From NCBI GenBank assembly GCA_029259595.1, contig JAJDEW010000131.1:1-64000 (forward strand): 64,000 nt of DNA. Reading direction: 5' to 3'. Shown here in pieces: positions 32,990 to 47,074 of this stretch. This stretch comes from Planctomycetota bacterium (GTDB taxonomy: Bacteria > Planctomycetota > UBA1135 > GCA-002686595). The translations under genes were made by a program, and so were the position numbers. Within the stretch, counting starts at the first letter, position 1, and every line of letters starts with the position of its first letter. A model generated the notes under the pieces. That model did not search any database. It was not told the origin of the DNA and worked only from the letters and a program-made list of their open reading frames with translations.

Positions 32990-34012
32990 TCAACGTGCCG
33001 ATCGTCGCCAGCGCGCGACTCGGGCCCGCACGGCGTCCCCACCGAGCGCCTCGAGATCGTCCAGCCAGACCCGTCCGAGCGGTGCCGGGACCGTCTCGGG
33101 GTCGAAGGCACGCGGCGCCACCCACAGACCGTAGGCCCGGGCGCGCTCCAAGGCCGCGGCGGCGAGCCGGCCGCTCGCCGTCCTCGCGTCGCGCTCCGTC
33201 AGGGCGAGCCGATTCAGGAGGATGCCGAGCACCGGACTCCGTTCTCCCTTCAGGACCCACAGATCCAGATGCAGCTCGGCCGCGGCGGCCAGGACCCCGG
33301 GCTTGAGCCCTTCGACGTCCGGCCCTTCGAAGCGCGGGTCGAAGCCGCCTCCCTCGAGGTAGACCGCACGGGCCGCGATCCAACCGGCGAGAGTCGTGGG
33401 TCCGTCGGGCCCGCCCGCCTCCGGCTCGCCGGCCGTCTGACCGAGCTCCGCGAAGCGGTGGCGTGCCCGCCGCAGCGCATTCTCGATCCGGACAGGGTCG
33501 AGCGCGCCGACCACCGCTGAATCCGCCTCGGGATCGAGCGGCGGAGGTTCGGCGGGAGGCACGGGCACCGCGCGCTCATTCGCCGGTTCCGCCAGGCCGG
33601 GATCGGCCAGCTCGAAGCCGAGCCGAAAGCCCGGATCGCGTTGCCGCTGCAGGGCCATCCAGGCGACCGCGGGCACCGCGACGAGGTGGACCAACAAGCT
33701 CGCGGCGAGAACGCGCAAGAGCGCCGAGGAACGCATGCGATCACGCACGAAAACGGGCCACGTCGGCGGAGTCGACACGACCGCGGGGTCTTCGTCCACG
33801 CGCGTCGTCGCGCCCAGGACGCGGTCGACGAAGGCGGACTCGCGCAGCGGCTCCCGCGCGAAGAGTTCCGCCGCCGTCGCACGCGTGCTCGCGGCCCAGG
33901 CGAGGGCCGCCGTCAGCTCGACGTCGCCCTGCGCGAGCCCCGCCGCCCGTTCTTCGGCGCGTTCGGGATCCAAAGCGAGCCACAAGAGCTCTTCGGAGTA
34001 CTCAGGCTTCAT
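32990..34012 (-). CDS. Putative membrane anti-sigma factor
   Basis: The product is 340 aa. The N-terminal 90 residues (MKPEYSEELLWLALDPERAE, then helices rich in Ala/Arg) are cytoplasmic by charge. One transmembrane segment lies near residues 97-122 (LLRVLAASLLVHLVAVPAVA). A Pro/Glu-rich stretch and an extracytoplasmic domain follow (WIAARAVYLEGGGFDPRFEG, LHLDLWVLKGERSPVLGILL). Its start overlaps the ECF sigma gene by 4 nt (ATGA), which is the classic sigma/anti-sigma arrangement. I do not see the H-x3-C-x2-C zinc motif of ZAS anti-sigma factors, so the assignment rests on gene order and topology. Confidence 0.6.
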   Translation of the reverse strand: MKPEYSEELLWLALDPERAEERAAGLAQGDVELTAALAWAASTRATAAELFAREPLRESAFVDRVLGATTRVDEDPAVVSTPPTWPVFVRDRMRSSALLRVLAASLLVHLVAVPAVAWMALQRQRDPGFRLGFELADPGLAEPANERAVPVPPAEPPPLDPEADSAVVGALDPVRIENALRRARHRFAELGQTAGEPEAGGPDGPTTLAGWIAARAVYLEGGGFDPRFEGPDVEGLKPGVLAAAAELHLDLWVLKGERSPVLGILLNRLALTERDARTASGRLAAAALERARAYGLWVAPRAFDPETVPAPLGRVWLDDLEALGGDAVRARVARWRRSAR

Positions 34013-34620
34013 GCGTCGCCCTCGACCGCTTCCCGCAGCTTGCGCACCGCATGGAACATGCGCGACTTGACGGTCCCGATCGGAATCCCGAGCAGGTCGG
34101 CGATCTCCGGATAGGAGAGCTCCCGCAGGACGCCGAACTCGAAGACGAGCCGGTGGGCCTCGGAGAGTTCGGCCAGGGCGACCCGCAGGCGCCCCGCTTC
34201 ATCGGCGACGGCGGCGTGCTCGCCCGGTTGGGGCCCTGGATCCTGCTGCCTGGCGCCCAGCGCCCCGTCGAGCCCTTCCTCGCGTTCTCCCGCGGGTCCG
34301 TCCCCCGCCGCGGCTGCCGGGCGCACCGCGCGCCGACGACGCGAGTCGATCCACACGTTGCGGGCGATCCGCAGGATGTAGGCCGCAAAGCGTTCGTTGG
34401 CTCGGTAGCGGTCGGCATGGCGATAAAGCTTGAGGAAGACGTCCTGGGACAGATCTTCGGCCTCGGCCCGGCCCGCCCCCTGCCGGCGGAAGAACAGGAC
34501 CAGGTCGCGCCCGCGCTGACGCACGTAGGCCTCGAACGGAGCAGGATCCCCGTCCCGCAGGGCCTCCAGCGGGTCACGCGGAGCGTTGCGATCACCTCCC
34601 AAGGGTTCCGGGGAACGCAT
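34009..34620 (-). CDS. ECF-type RNA polymerase sigma factor
   Basis: The product is 203 aa. Region 2 is clear: EAYVRQRGRDLVLFFRRQGA, AEAEDLSQDVFLKLYRHADR and FAAYILRIARNVWIDSRRRR. A Gly/Pro/Gln-rich linker of about 50 residues follows. Region 4 reads LSEAHRLVFEFGVLRELSYP and EIADLLGIPIGTVKSRMFHA. There is no region 1 or 3, so it is an ECF sigma factor. It directs transcription of its regulon when released by the anti-sigma factor encoded next. It lies 15 nt after tsaE, so it may also be driven from upstream housekeeping genes. Confidence 0.93.
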   Translation of the reverse strand: MRSPEPLGGDRNAPRDPLEALRDGDPAPFEAYVRQRGRDLVLFFRRQGAGRAEAEDLSQDVFLKLYRHADRYRANERFAAYILRIARNVWIDSRRRRAVRPAAAAGDGPAGEREEGLDGALGARQQDPGPQPGEHAAVADEAGRLRVALAELSEAHRLVFEFGVLRELSYPEIADLLGIPIGTVKSRMFHAVRKLREAVEGDA

Positions 34621-34635
34621 GGCCGGACGCCCGGT

Positions 34636-35178
34636 TCACCGCTCGGGCGGAGAATCGAGCGAAAGGGGACGCAGCGCGGGGTCGGCGGGCAGGGCCGCGA
34701 GGTGCGCGAGCAGCGCTCGGTAGGTCGCGTTCGAAGGCTGCTCGGAGGGCAACCGGATCCGGATCTGGCGTCGTTCCGGGCTCACGTGGGAGAACTCGAG
34801 TTCGAGGCGGGCGGCGGGCAACCACGCTTCGACGCGCTCGGCCCACTCGACCACGGCCACGCCCGGGCCTTCCAAGAGCTCGGCGCCGCCGTCCGCGAGC
34901 AAGGAGGTCTCGCGCGCGGCCATCCAGGCGTCGAAGTGGTACAGGGGCAGGCGTCCTTCCAGCTCGGTCATGAGCGTGAAGGTCGGGCTCGTCACGTCCC
35001 CCGGGACGCCGAGCCCGCGCGCCAGACCCTGGACGAAGGTCGTCTTGCCCGCCCCCATCTCGCCCCGCAGCCCGATCACGGCCCCGGGAAAGAGGGCCTG
35101 CCCGAGGGCCTCGCCGAGTCGTCGTGTGGCCTCGGGCGAGTCGCTCTCGAAGGCCAGCTCAAGCGCTGCCATGGACAT
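34636..35178 (-). CDS. tsaE: tRNA threonylcarbamoyladenosine biosynthesis ATPase TsaE
   Basis: The product is 180 aa. The P-loop is LRGEMGAGKTTFVQGLARGL near residues 37-56, followed by VTSPTFTLMTEL and LYHFDAWMAA (usual form YHxDxYR). EWAERVEAWLP ends the conserved core. TsaE works with TsaB and TsaD to form t6A at position 37 of ANN-decoding tRNAs. The C-terminal 25 residues are an unconserved tail. The gene overlaps thiL by 20 nt; ATGs at 35178 and 35172 are both possible starts. Confidence 0.93.
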   Translation of the reverse strand: MSMAALELAFESDSPEATRRLGEALGQALFPGAVIGLRGEMGAGKTTFVQGLARGLGVPGDVTSPTFTLMTELEGRLPLYHFDAWMAARETSLLADGGAELLEGPGVAVVEWAERVEAWLPAARLELEFSHVSPERRQIRIRLPSEQPSNATYRALLAHLAALPADPALRPLSLDSPPER

Positions 35179-36091
35179 AGCCTCCGCCTCGAAAGGGCCG
35201 CGCGGTCTGGCCGTCGAGTGCGAGCCACAGCCCCTTCCCGCGCTCGACGCGCCCGATCACGTGCAGCCGGCGGCCGGCCGCGCTCCGACGCAGCGCGGCG
35301 TACACACGCGGCGTCGCCGTCGCGATCAACTCGTGATCCTCGCCGTCCTCGAGGGCGTGGTCCTGGGCGCTGCGACCGCTCGTGCGGGCCAGGTGGAAGG
35401 CGTCCTGGTGGATCGGGAGTTCGCTCACGACGATGCGAACCGACGAGCACTCGGCCAGTCGAACGAGATCGAGTCCCAGGCCGTCGGTCGTGTCCATGAG
35501 CGCGGCCACGCCCGCGCGGGCCAGGCGCTCGCCGAGCTCGACGCGCGGCTCGAGGGCCAGGTGGCGACCCCGCCGGCTTCCGCCCACCGGACCCGACAGC
35601 AGGACGAGCTGGCCTGCGCGCGCGCGCTCGCGGCTCGGCGGCGGGCCGTCGTAGTCCAGCACCCCGCAGGCGGTGGCGGAAATCCGGAGCGGGCCGGGGA
35701 CGCAGGCCAGGTCGCCGCCCACAAGCTCCGCGCCAAAGGACCGGGCGCGCTTGCGGGCGGCGCGGATCACGTCCCGCAAGCGCCGCTCGCTCTCGTCGGC
35801 CGCAGCCGCCACGGCCAGCTCGATCGCGCGTGGGCGAGCTCCCACGGCGGCCAGATCGGAGAGCACGCGGTCGACGGCCTTGCGACCGAGCAGGCCTCCG
35901 GACGTCCCGAGCGCCGCGTGCACGCCCTCGGCCACCTGGTCCGTGCAGAGCGCGGTCCGGCGCGCATCCTTCGCCAGGACCGCCGCGTCGTGTCGCTTCG
36001 AGCCGACCACGAAGCGGGCCTCCGGCTCGCTCGCACGCAGGCGTTGGATCCAGTGGTGGAGGCGACGTTCGGACCAGCTCACGGGAATCAC
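35159..36091 (-). CDS. thiL: Thiamine-monophosphate kinase
   Basis: The product is 310 aa from a GTG at 36091 overlapping the previous stop (GTGA). ThiL phosphorylates thiamine monophosphate to thiamine diphosphate. Conserved parts are FVVGSKRHDAAVLAKDA (usual form GDDAAV), DQVAEGVHA, GRKAVDRVLSDLAAVGARPR, ELVGGDLACVPGPLRISATA, ALMDTTDGLGLDLVRLAECS and DHALEDGEDHELIATATP. In the first Mg-binding motif the first Asp is replaced by His (R-H-D-A-A), a notable divergence. The overall order still matches PurM-like ThiL proteins. It is in a thiE, signal-peptidase-like, thiL, tsaE series with overlaps at each junction. Confidence 0.88.
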   Translation of the reverse strand: MIPVSWSERRLHHWIQRLRASEPEARFVVGSKRHDAAVLAKDARRTALCTDQVAEGVHAALGTSGGLLGRKAVDRVLSDLAAVGARPRAIELAVAAAADESERRLRDVIRAARKRARSFGAELVGGDLACVPGPLRISATACGVLDYDGPPPSRERARAGQLVLLSGPVGGSRRGRHLALEPRVELGERLARAGVAALMDTTDGLGLDLVRLAECSSVRIVVSELPIHQDAFHLARTSGRSAQDHALEDGEDHELIATATPRVYAALRRSAAGRRLHVIGRVERGKGLWLALDGQTARPFRGGGYVHGSA

Positions 36092-36483
36092 GGTAGGACG
36101 GCCGCGACACGCCCGACAACTTTCTTTGTCGGGATCGGGCCGAGGGTGCGGGAGTCGCGCCCGGGGCAATCGGCGCGCTCCGACAGGATCCAGAGCGCGT
36201 CCGGCCCGAGCACGAGGGTCTCGCCGGGCTCCGCCACGCGCCCGAGCAAGAGCTCGCCACCGGCCCCTTCGAAGAACACCGCAGCCCCCGGGAGCGGTCG
36301 GCCACACCAGCGGTCGAGGACGATCCTGCTGCCGGGCTCGAGTCCATGCAGCGGCGAACAGCCTTCGGCCGGCAAATTGGCCAGGTCGTAACGCAGGAAG
36401 CCGTACGTTACGAGCGCTCCGATCACGACATAGGCGAGCAGGCGCCCGCGCCGCAGGAGCCGGATGACGTCGCTCTGCTTCAT
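36088..36483 (-). CDS. Signal-peptidase-I-like (S26) membrane protein, diverged active site
   Basis: The product is 131 aa from the ATG at 36483 that overlaps the thiE stop (ATGA). An N-terminal helix, RLLAYVVIGALVTYGFL, anchors it. The S26 core is short: CSPLHGLEPGSRIVLDRW corresponds to the SMxPTLxxGDxVLV box, with Ser43 as the candidate nucleophile. LLLGRVAEPGETLVL matches the K-R-V-x-G-x-P-G-D box, but the catalytic Lys position holds Leu or Gly. DSRTLGPIPTKKVVGRV matches the final D-S-R-x-x-G-x-V-x-x-x-x-x-G-R box. It may be inactive as a canonical peptidase or use another base. Its role between thiE and thiL is not obvious. Confidence 0.7.
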   Translation of the reverse strand: MKQSDVIRLLRRGRLLAYVVIGALVTYGFLRYDLANLPAEGCSPLHGLEPGSRIVLDRWCGRPLPGAAVFFEGAGGELLLGRVAEPGETLVLGPDALWILSERADCPGRDSRTLGPIPTKKVVGRVAAVLP

Positions 36484-37106
36484 GACACCGGGGCCAGGCT
36501 CCGGACGTAGCGTTGTGTGGCGGCACCCGGATCCGGCTGGCCGAACACACCGCGCAGGACCGCCAAACCCTGGGCACCGCTGGCGAGCACCGACGGTCCA
36601 TCCTCGGGCGCGAGGCCTCCGATCGCATAGACCGGACGGGGTCGTTGCGCCGCGACTTCGCGCGCGAAGGCCTCGAGCCCGAGCGGATCCACGAGCCCGG
36701 CCTTCGAAGGGGTCGCGTTCAGGGGCCCGAGAAAGAGGTAGTCCGCCCCGTCCCGCGCTCCGGGTTTGTCCGTGGCGTGGGCCGAGAAGCCGAGCGCGAG
36801 TCCCGGGAAGCACGCTCGCACCACGCTCGGAGTCAGCGATCGATATCCCAGGTGTGCCGCGTCGGCCCCCGTCGCCACCGCAACGTGCACCCGATCGTGT
36901 ACGCCGACCCACAGTCGCTCGGGCCCGAGCGCGGTACGGATCTTTTCGACGAGCTCGGCCAGGGCACGATCGGACAGCGCCGGCTCCCGGACCAGCAAGC
37001 CGTCCAGCCCCGCGTCGACCGCTGCACCCAGGCCGCGGAGAAAGGCGGGAAAGGCGGCAGGCTCGAGCTCGCCCGTCGTGAGGGCGACGAGCCGCGGGAG
37101 CCTCAC
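36480..37106 (-). CDS. Thiamine-phosphate synthase family (ThiE/TenI-like)
   Basis: The product is 208 aa from a GTG at 37106 overlapping the preceding stop (GTGA). ThiE joins HMP-PP and thiazole phosphate to thiamine phosphate. The TIM-barrel markers are LDGLLVREPALSDRALAELV (usual form QLREK), LWVGVHDRVHVAVATGADA, AHLGYRSLTPSVV, LGFSAHATDKPGARDGADYL and FLGPLNATPSKAG. The end has VYAIGGLAPED and SGAQGLAVLRG. Several catalytic positions deviate: the Lys of REK is Pro, and the Asp after HLG is missing. A TenI-like regulatory or salvage role is therefore possible. Adjacency to thiL favours a thiamine role. Confidence 0.75.
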   Translation of the reverse strand: MRLPRLVALTTGELEPAAFPAFLRGLGAAVDAGLDGLLVREPALSDRALAELVEKIRTALGPERLWVGVHDRVHVAVATGADAAHLGYRSLTPSVVRACFPGLALGFSAHATDKPGARDGADYLFLGPLNATPSKAGLVDPLGLEAFAREVAAQRPRPVYAIGGLAPEDGPSVLASGAQGLAVLRGVFGQPDPGAATQRYVRSLAPVS

Positions 37107-39232
37107 GCCTCGTCTCCCTTCAGTTCGACCACGTAGCCCAGCTCCCTCAACAAGGTCTGCATCCGCAGGGGTGTGATCTTTCCGACGAGCTGAACGCGGT
37201 GGGCGTCGAGCTTGCGGGAGACGACGTTGCGGGTGCCGGGATCGGACAGGAGACGCTTCAACGTGTCCGCTTCCTCGCACTGCAGCACGAGTTCGGCCGA
37301 CAACACCATCAGACCGGCACGGACGGCCCAATCGCGGATCGAAAAGAGCACGTTCTGAGGAACAGGAGTGCGCGAGTTGTTCTCGAGCGTCGTCAGCACC
37401 TGCGAGAGCGGCATGCCCTCCTTCAAGGCGCGCTGCACGGACTCGCACGACACGCGAAAGTGCATCAACGAGCCCAGCTTCTCTCGCACGCAGAAGCGAT
37501 CCAGGTCATGCACGAGCTCGAGGTCGTCGCCCGTCGGGAACAGGACGACCTCGAAGTCCGGCGTCACGACGATCGACCCCACGACGCGCTCGCTCGTCGG
37601 AGCTTCGCCCCCTTCGAGACCGATCAGGCGCGCACCGCCGGGCGTCAGGCGCATGGCCACGGGCCGCGCGTCCTTGTCGTAGCCGAGGTCGACGAGCCCC
37701 AGCAGGTAGAGCCGTTGGCGGATCCAGCGCACGAGGTTCCACGCCAAGCGCTGCGGATCCTCCATGGCGGGAAAACTGCCGTTGTGTGAGTGCTCGGCGA
37801 AGAGCTCCTCGATCTGCATGTCGTCGAGCGACGACAGGTAGGTGTTGCGCGAGAGGAACGGCAGGTACATCAAGTCGTACCAAACGCCCTTCTCGATGCG
37901 CTTCATGAGTCGCATCACGATCTGACGCATGCGCAGCTGGTGGAAGCCTCCGATGGGCGCGTCCTGGTCGTCGAGCGCGAACTCGAACAAGGCGCGCTGC
38001 TTGTCGGCCAGGGGCGACGTGTTCCAACCGCGGCCCGCCGCCGTAACGGTGAACGTTCGCTTCCCAGTCCGGTCGATCAACTCCGCGTGACGCGCGAAAC
38101 GGAACACGAAAGAGAAGACGTCCTCGCGCGAAAGCTCCCGACCGGGGTTGGGGATCAGGTGCTGGATGATCTTCTTTTCCGTCGTCTTGAAGACCTCGCC
38201 GCGGACCGTATAGCGCACGTCGTGCTCGGTGATGTAGCTCAAAAAGCGCGAGATGTTCGACGCGAGGTCGATCCCGAGCGAGAGCTCCTCGTGCGGGCGA
38301 TCCGGGTCGCTGGGCACGGCGCGGCGCCGGAGCCACGCGAGGGCGACCTCGTTGAAGATGATGAGCGTCTCGTCCTGCAGGTTGATCCCGTAGCTGGAGA
38401 GGTCCATGTCCTGCACGGTGCCGACGAGGGACTGCTCGAGGATCAGCTGCCAACGCCGTCCGTTCCAGTGCGGGAGATCCGTGTCCAGGCGCTCGAAGAG
38501 CTGCCGCGGGAGGATCCCGCCGAACTCGAGGATGACCTTCTCGACCAGTCCGCGAATCCCCTCCGGAAGGCGCTCGATACGCGCCACGCTCGCCGTCTCC
38601 TGCGAGTACATCTTGTACAGTTCACGCAGGCGCTGCGACGTGATCCGGCGCGCGCGCGATGGCTCGGCATAGGACTGGTCGAGGTGCCCGCGCAAGGTCA
38701 GCAGCCCGAAGATCCCGCGGCTGCGTTCCCGCCGACGCCGCAGGATTCCGTCTCCCAGTTCGACGGGCATGCCGACGACGCGCTCGCCGTAGCTCTCGAA
38801 ACGGGCGTCATCGGCCTCCATGACGAAACCGCGGCGCCCGAGGGCCGAGATGCAGGCCTCCAGGTCGTAGGTCGACATCGTCGACAGCGCGCGCGCGTTC
38901 ACCAGCTCCTGCCAGCTGCGCTGGTAGCGCGGGGCACGAACCAGACTCTCGACCACCGATCCCAGGCGCCGACCCAGGTCAGCGAGGCGCTCCTCGATGC
39001 GCGCGGGGTCCGCCATCCAGTCGACCAGGTGTGCGCGCATCTCGCGCTCGCTGGCCTTGCCGTTGACTCGCTCCCCCGACCAAAAGTTGTAGACGTCACT
39101 CAGTTCACGGGGGCGCAACTTCGTGAGGAGATCCTGCACGAGCACGCCCTTGCGACGAGGACGCTTCTTCACGCTCTTCCCGTTCTTTCCGCGCTCGCCG
39201 GGCGCGGGGCCTTCGCTCTTGTCCTTCTTCAA
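37103..39232 (-). CDS. XPB-helicase-associated protein (helicase-associated N-terminal domain family)
   Basis: The product is 709 aa from a TTG at 39232 overlapping the helicase stop (TTGA). The first 30 residues are basic (Lys/Arg-rich). The middle consists of winged-helix-like segments (LRPRELSDVYNFWSGERVNG, IFGLLTLRGHLDQSYAE). The last 200 residues (SIVVTPDFEVVLFPTGDDLE, FCVREKLGSLMHFRVSCESV, LSQVLTTLENNSRTPVPQNV) resemble the XPB/Ssl2 N-terminal domain. That domain also occurs in proteins encoded beside bacterial XPB helicases. The same module with 'VPVPQNVLADVNSWMERYGL' is at the N-terminus of the adjacent helicase, so the two share a domain. It probably acts with XPB on DNA; there is no nuclease or ATPase motif. 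Confidence 0.75.
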   Translation of the reverse strand: MKKDKSEGPAPGERGKNGKSVKKRPRRKGVLVQDLLTKLRPRELSDVYNFWSGERVNGKASEREMRAHLVDWMADPARIEERLADLGRRLGSVVESLVRAPRYQRSWQELVNARALSTMSTYDLEACISALGRRGFVMEADDARFESYGERVVGMPVELGDGILRRRRERSRGIFGLLTLRGHLDQSYAEPSRARRITSQRLRELYKMYSQETASVARIERLPEGIRGLVEKVILEFGGILPRQLFERLDTDLPHWNGRRWQLILEQSLVGTVQDMDLSSYGINLQDETLIIFNEVALAWLRRRAVPSDPDRPHEELSLGIDLASNISRFLSYITEHDVRYTVRGEVFKTTEKKIIQHLIPNPGRELSREDVFSFVFRFARHAELIDRTGKRTFTVTAAGRGWNTSPLADKQRALFEFALDDQDAPIGGFHQLRMRQIVMRLMKRIEKGVWYDLMYLPFLSRNTYLSSLDDMQIEELFAEHSHNGSFPAMEDPQRLAWNLVRWIRQRLYLLGLVDLGYDKDARPVAMRLTPGGARLIGLEGGEAPTSERVVGSIVVTPDFEVVLFPTGDDLELVHDLDRFCVREKLGSLMHFRVSCESVQRALKEGMPLSQVLTTLENNSRTPVPQNVLFSIRDWAVRAGLMVLSAELVLQCEEADTLKRLLSDPGTRNVVSRKLDAHRVQLVGKITPLRMQTLLRELGYVVELKGDEA

Positions 39233-40988
39233 GCGCGCGCTCCAGTCTTCTTCTTACCCAATTCCGAGGCGTCGATGATCTGGTAGGAGTATCCCTGCTC
39301 CGTCAGGAAGAGCTGACGTTTCTGGGCGAACTCCTGATCCCGTGAGCCGAGGGTCACGACCGCGTAGAAGGCGGCCGCGGAGCCGTCCGACTTGGGCCGC
39401 AGGATCCGGCCCAGGCGCTGCGCTTCTTCCTGACGCGAACCGAAAGTTCCCGAGATCTGGATCGCCACGTTCGCGTCGGGCAGATCGATCGCGAAGTTGC
39501 CGACCTTCGAAACGATCAGAATGCGCTCTTCGCCGGTTCGGAAGGCGTCGTAGAGCCGCTGTCGATCGACGTTCGGCGTCTTGCCCGTGATGAGGGGAAC
39601 GTCCAGGTGACGCGCGAGCTCCCGCAGCTGGTCGATGTACTGGCCGATGACGAGGATCCGGCCGTCCTTGTGGCGCTCGATCAGACGCTCGACGACGCGT
39701 ACCTTCTCGGGATTCTCGGACGCCACACGGAACTTCCGCCGTGCGTCGGCGCTGGAGTAGGTCGACTTCAGGGCTCGGCTCAGCGGCACGCGCACCTCGG
39801 TGCAGATCGCAGCCGCGATGAAACCCTGGCCCTCGAGGACCTTCCACGGCACGTCGTAACGCTTCGGCCCGATCAGGCAGAAGACCTCGTCCTCCTTGCC
39901 GTCCTCGCGCACGAGAGTGGCCGTCAATCCCAGGCGCCGGCGTGCTTGAAGGCCGGCCGTGACGCGGAAGATCGGCGCCGGCAAGAGGTGCACCTCGTCG
40001 TAGATCACGAGGCCCCAATTCTCGCGCGAGAAGAGGCCCAGGTGCTCGAATTCGTCCGTGCGCGTCCTGCGCCAGGTGAGCATCTGATAGGTCGAGATCG
40101 TGATCGGGCAGACGCTCTTGTTCTCGCCCGTGTACTCGCCCACGTCGTCCTCCCCGACCTGGAGCTTGTCCAAAACCTCGTCCCGCCACTGGCGCACCGC
40201 AACGGTGTTCGTCGTGAGGATCAGGGTCTTCGCGCCGACGCGTTCCATGACGCCGAGGCCGACGACGGTCTTGCCCGCGCCGCACGGGAGCACGACGACT
40301 CCGTTTCCGCCCAGCACGCTGCCTCCGCGGTAGAAGCCGTCCGCGGCACCGACCTGGTACGGTCGCAGCGCGAACGGCTTGCCCGCGCGCGTGGTCGAGC
40401 GCAGGGCCAGCTCGAAGGGGTCCCCCTCCACGTAGCCGCCGCGGTCGTCGACCGGGAAGCCGATCTTGATCAGCGCCTGCTTGATCGTGCCGCGGTTCGT
40501 TTCGGACACGATCAGACGCTCGTCTTCGAGCTGCACCAGCTTGCGGATGGCTTCGTGTCCGAGAACCTCCTCGAGCGCATCCTGATCCTCGGACACCAGC
40601 TCGAATCCGGCCGGAGTGCGCTCGATGCGCAGGAGTCCATAGCGCTCCATCCAGGAGTTCACGTCCGCCAGGACGTTCTGCGGGACCGGAACGCAGGCGA
40701 GGCTCTCGAGAGTCGCACGGATGTCGTCTCCCGTCAGACCGAGCGCGGCCGCGTTCCAGATCGAAACCGGGGTGATCCGGTAGGTGTGCAGGTAGTCGGG
40801 GCTCTTCTCGAGCTCCGCGAAGGCCGCCAGGGCGTCACGCGCTTCGGAATAGCGCGGATGTTCTTCCGTCAACGGTCGCCCGGCCTCGTCCCTCTTCGGT
40901 AGCCCGGTCGCATCGACGAGGGTGCGCACCGTGTGCAGGACCAGAGAGCGGTCGCCCTGGACGATCAACGGGTTGTCCGGCAGGTAGC

Positions 40989-40992
<4 letters not shown>
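39229..40992 (-). CDS. XPB-family superfamily 2 DNA helicase
   Basis: The product is 587 aa from a GTG at 40992 overlapping the uvrA stop (GTGA). The N-terminal domain (LPDNPLIVQGDRSLVLHTVR to about residue 150) is the XPB/Ssl2 N-terminal type. Helicase motifs follow: Q-like LRPYQVGAADGFY, Walker A VVLPCGAGKT, Walker B IYDEVHLLPA (D-E-V-H), motif III LGLTATLVRED, motif V GNFAIDLPDANVAIQISGTF and motif VI RQEEAQRLGRILRPK. Eukaryotic and archaeal XPB open DNA in transcription and nucleotide excision repair; bacterial forms are less studied. Its placement between double uvrA and an XPB-associated protein, all overlapping by 4 nt, suggests a dedicated repair complex. Confidence 0.92.
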
Positions 40993-46904
<5,912 letters not shown>

Positions 46905-46939
46905 GGTGGAAATCGGTCCGAAACGGGGGTCGCGGGGCA

Positions 46940-46968
46940 GGCCTCGGAGGCCCTTCGGCGGCCTTTTT
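46940..46968 (+). terminator. Hairpin with T tract on + strand in uvrA upstream region
   Basis: Plus-strand AGGCC-cttcggc-GGCCTTTTT (46948-46968) is a 5-bp stem with a T5 tract. An alternative overlapping stem is GGCCT-cgg-AGGCC (46940-46952). It faces the opposite way to both flanking genes, so it would stop antisense transcripts or be fortuitous. The remaining gap (46905-47074) shows no other feature. Confidence 0.3.
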
Positions 46969-47074
46969 CCGCTCGAGCGCAGACCGTGCAGTCTAGCAGT
47001 CGAGGGAGGTCGTCGAAAGGGCGCCGGCCGCCACCCGGATCGGCCGCGGGCTCAGGAAGGGACCCGCGAGCGCC

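Noticed and set aside
46992-47000. CTAGCAGTC near the end of suhB as a sixth repeat copy
   Set aside because: Only nine bases match; neither the core nor the second arm is present at the expected distance.
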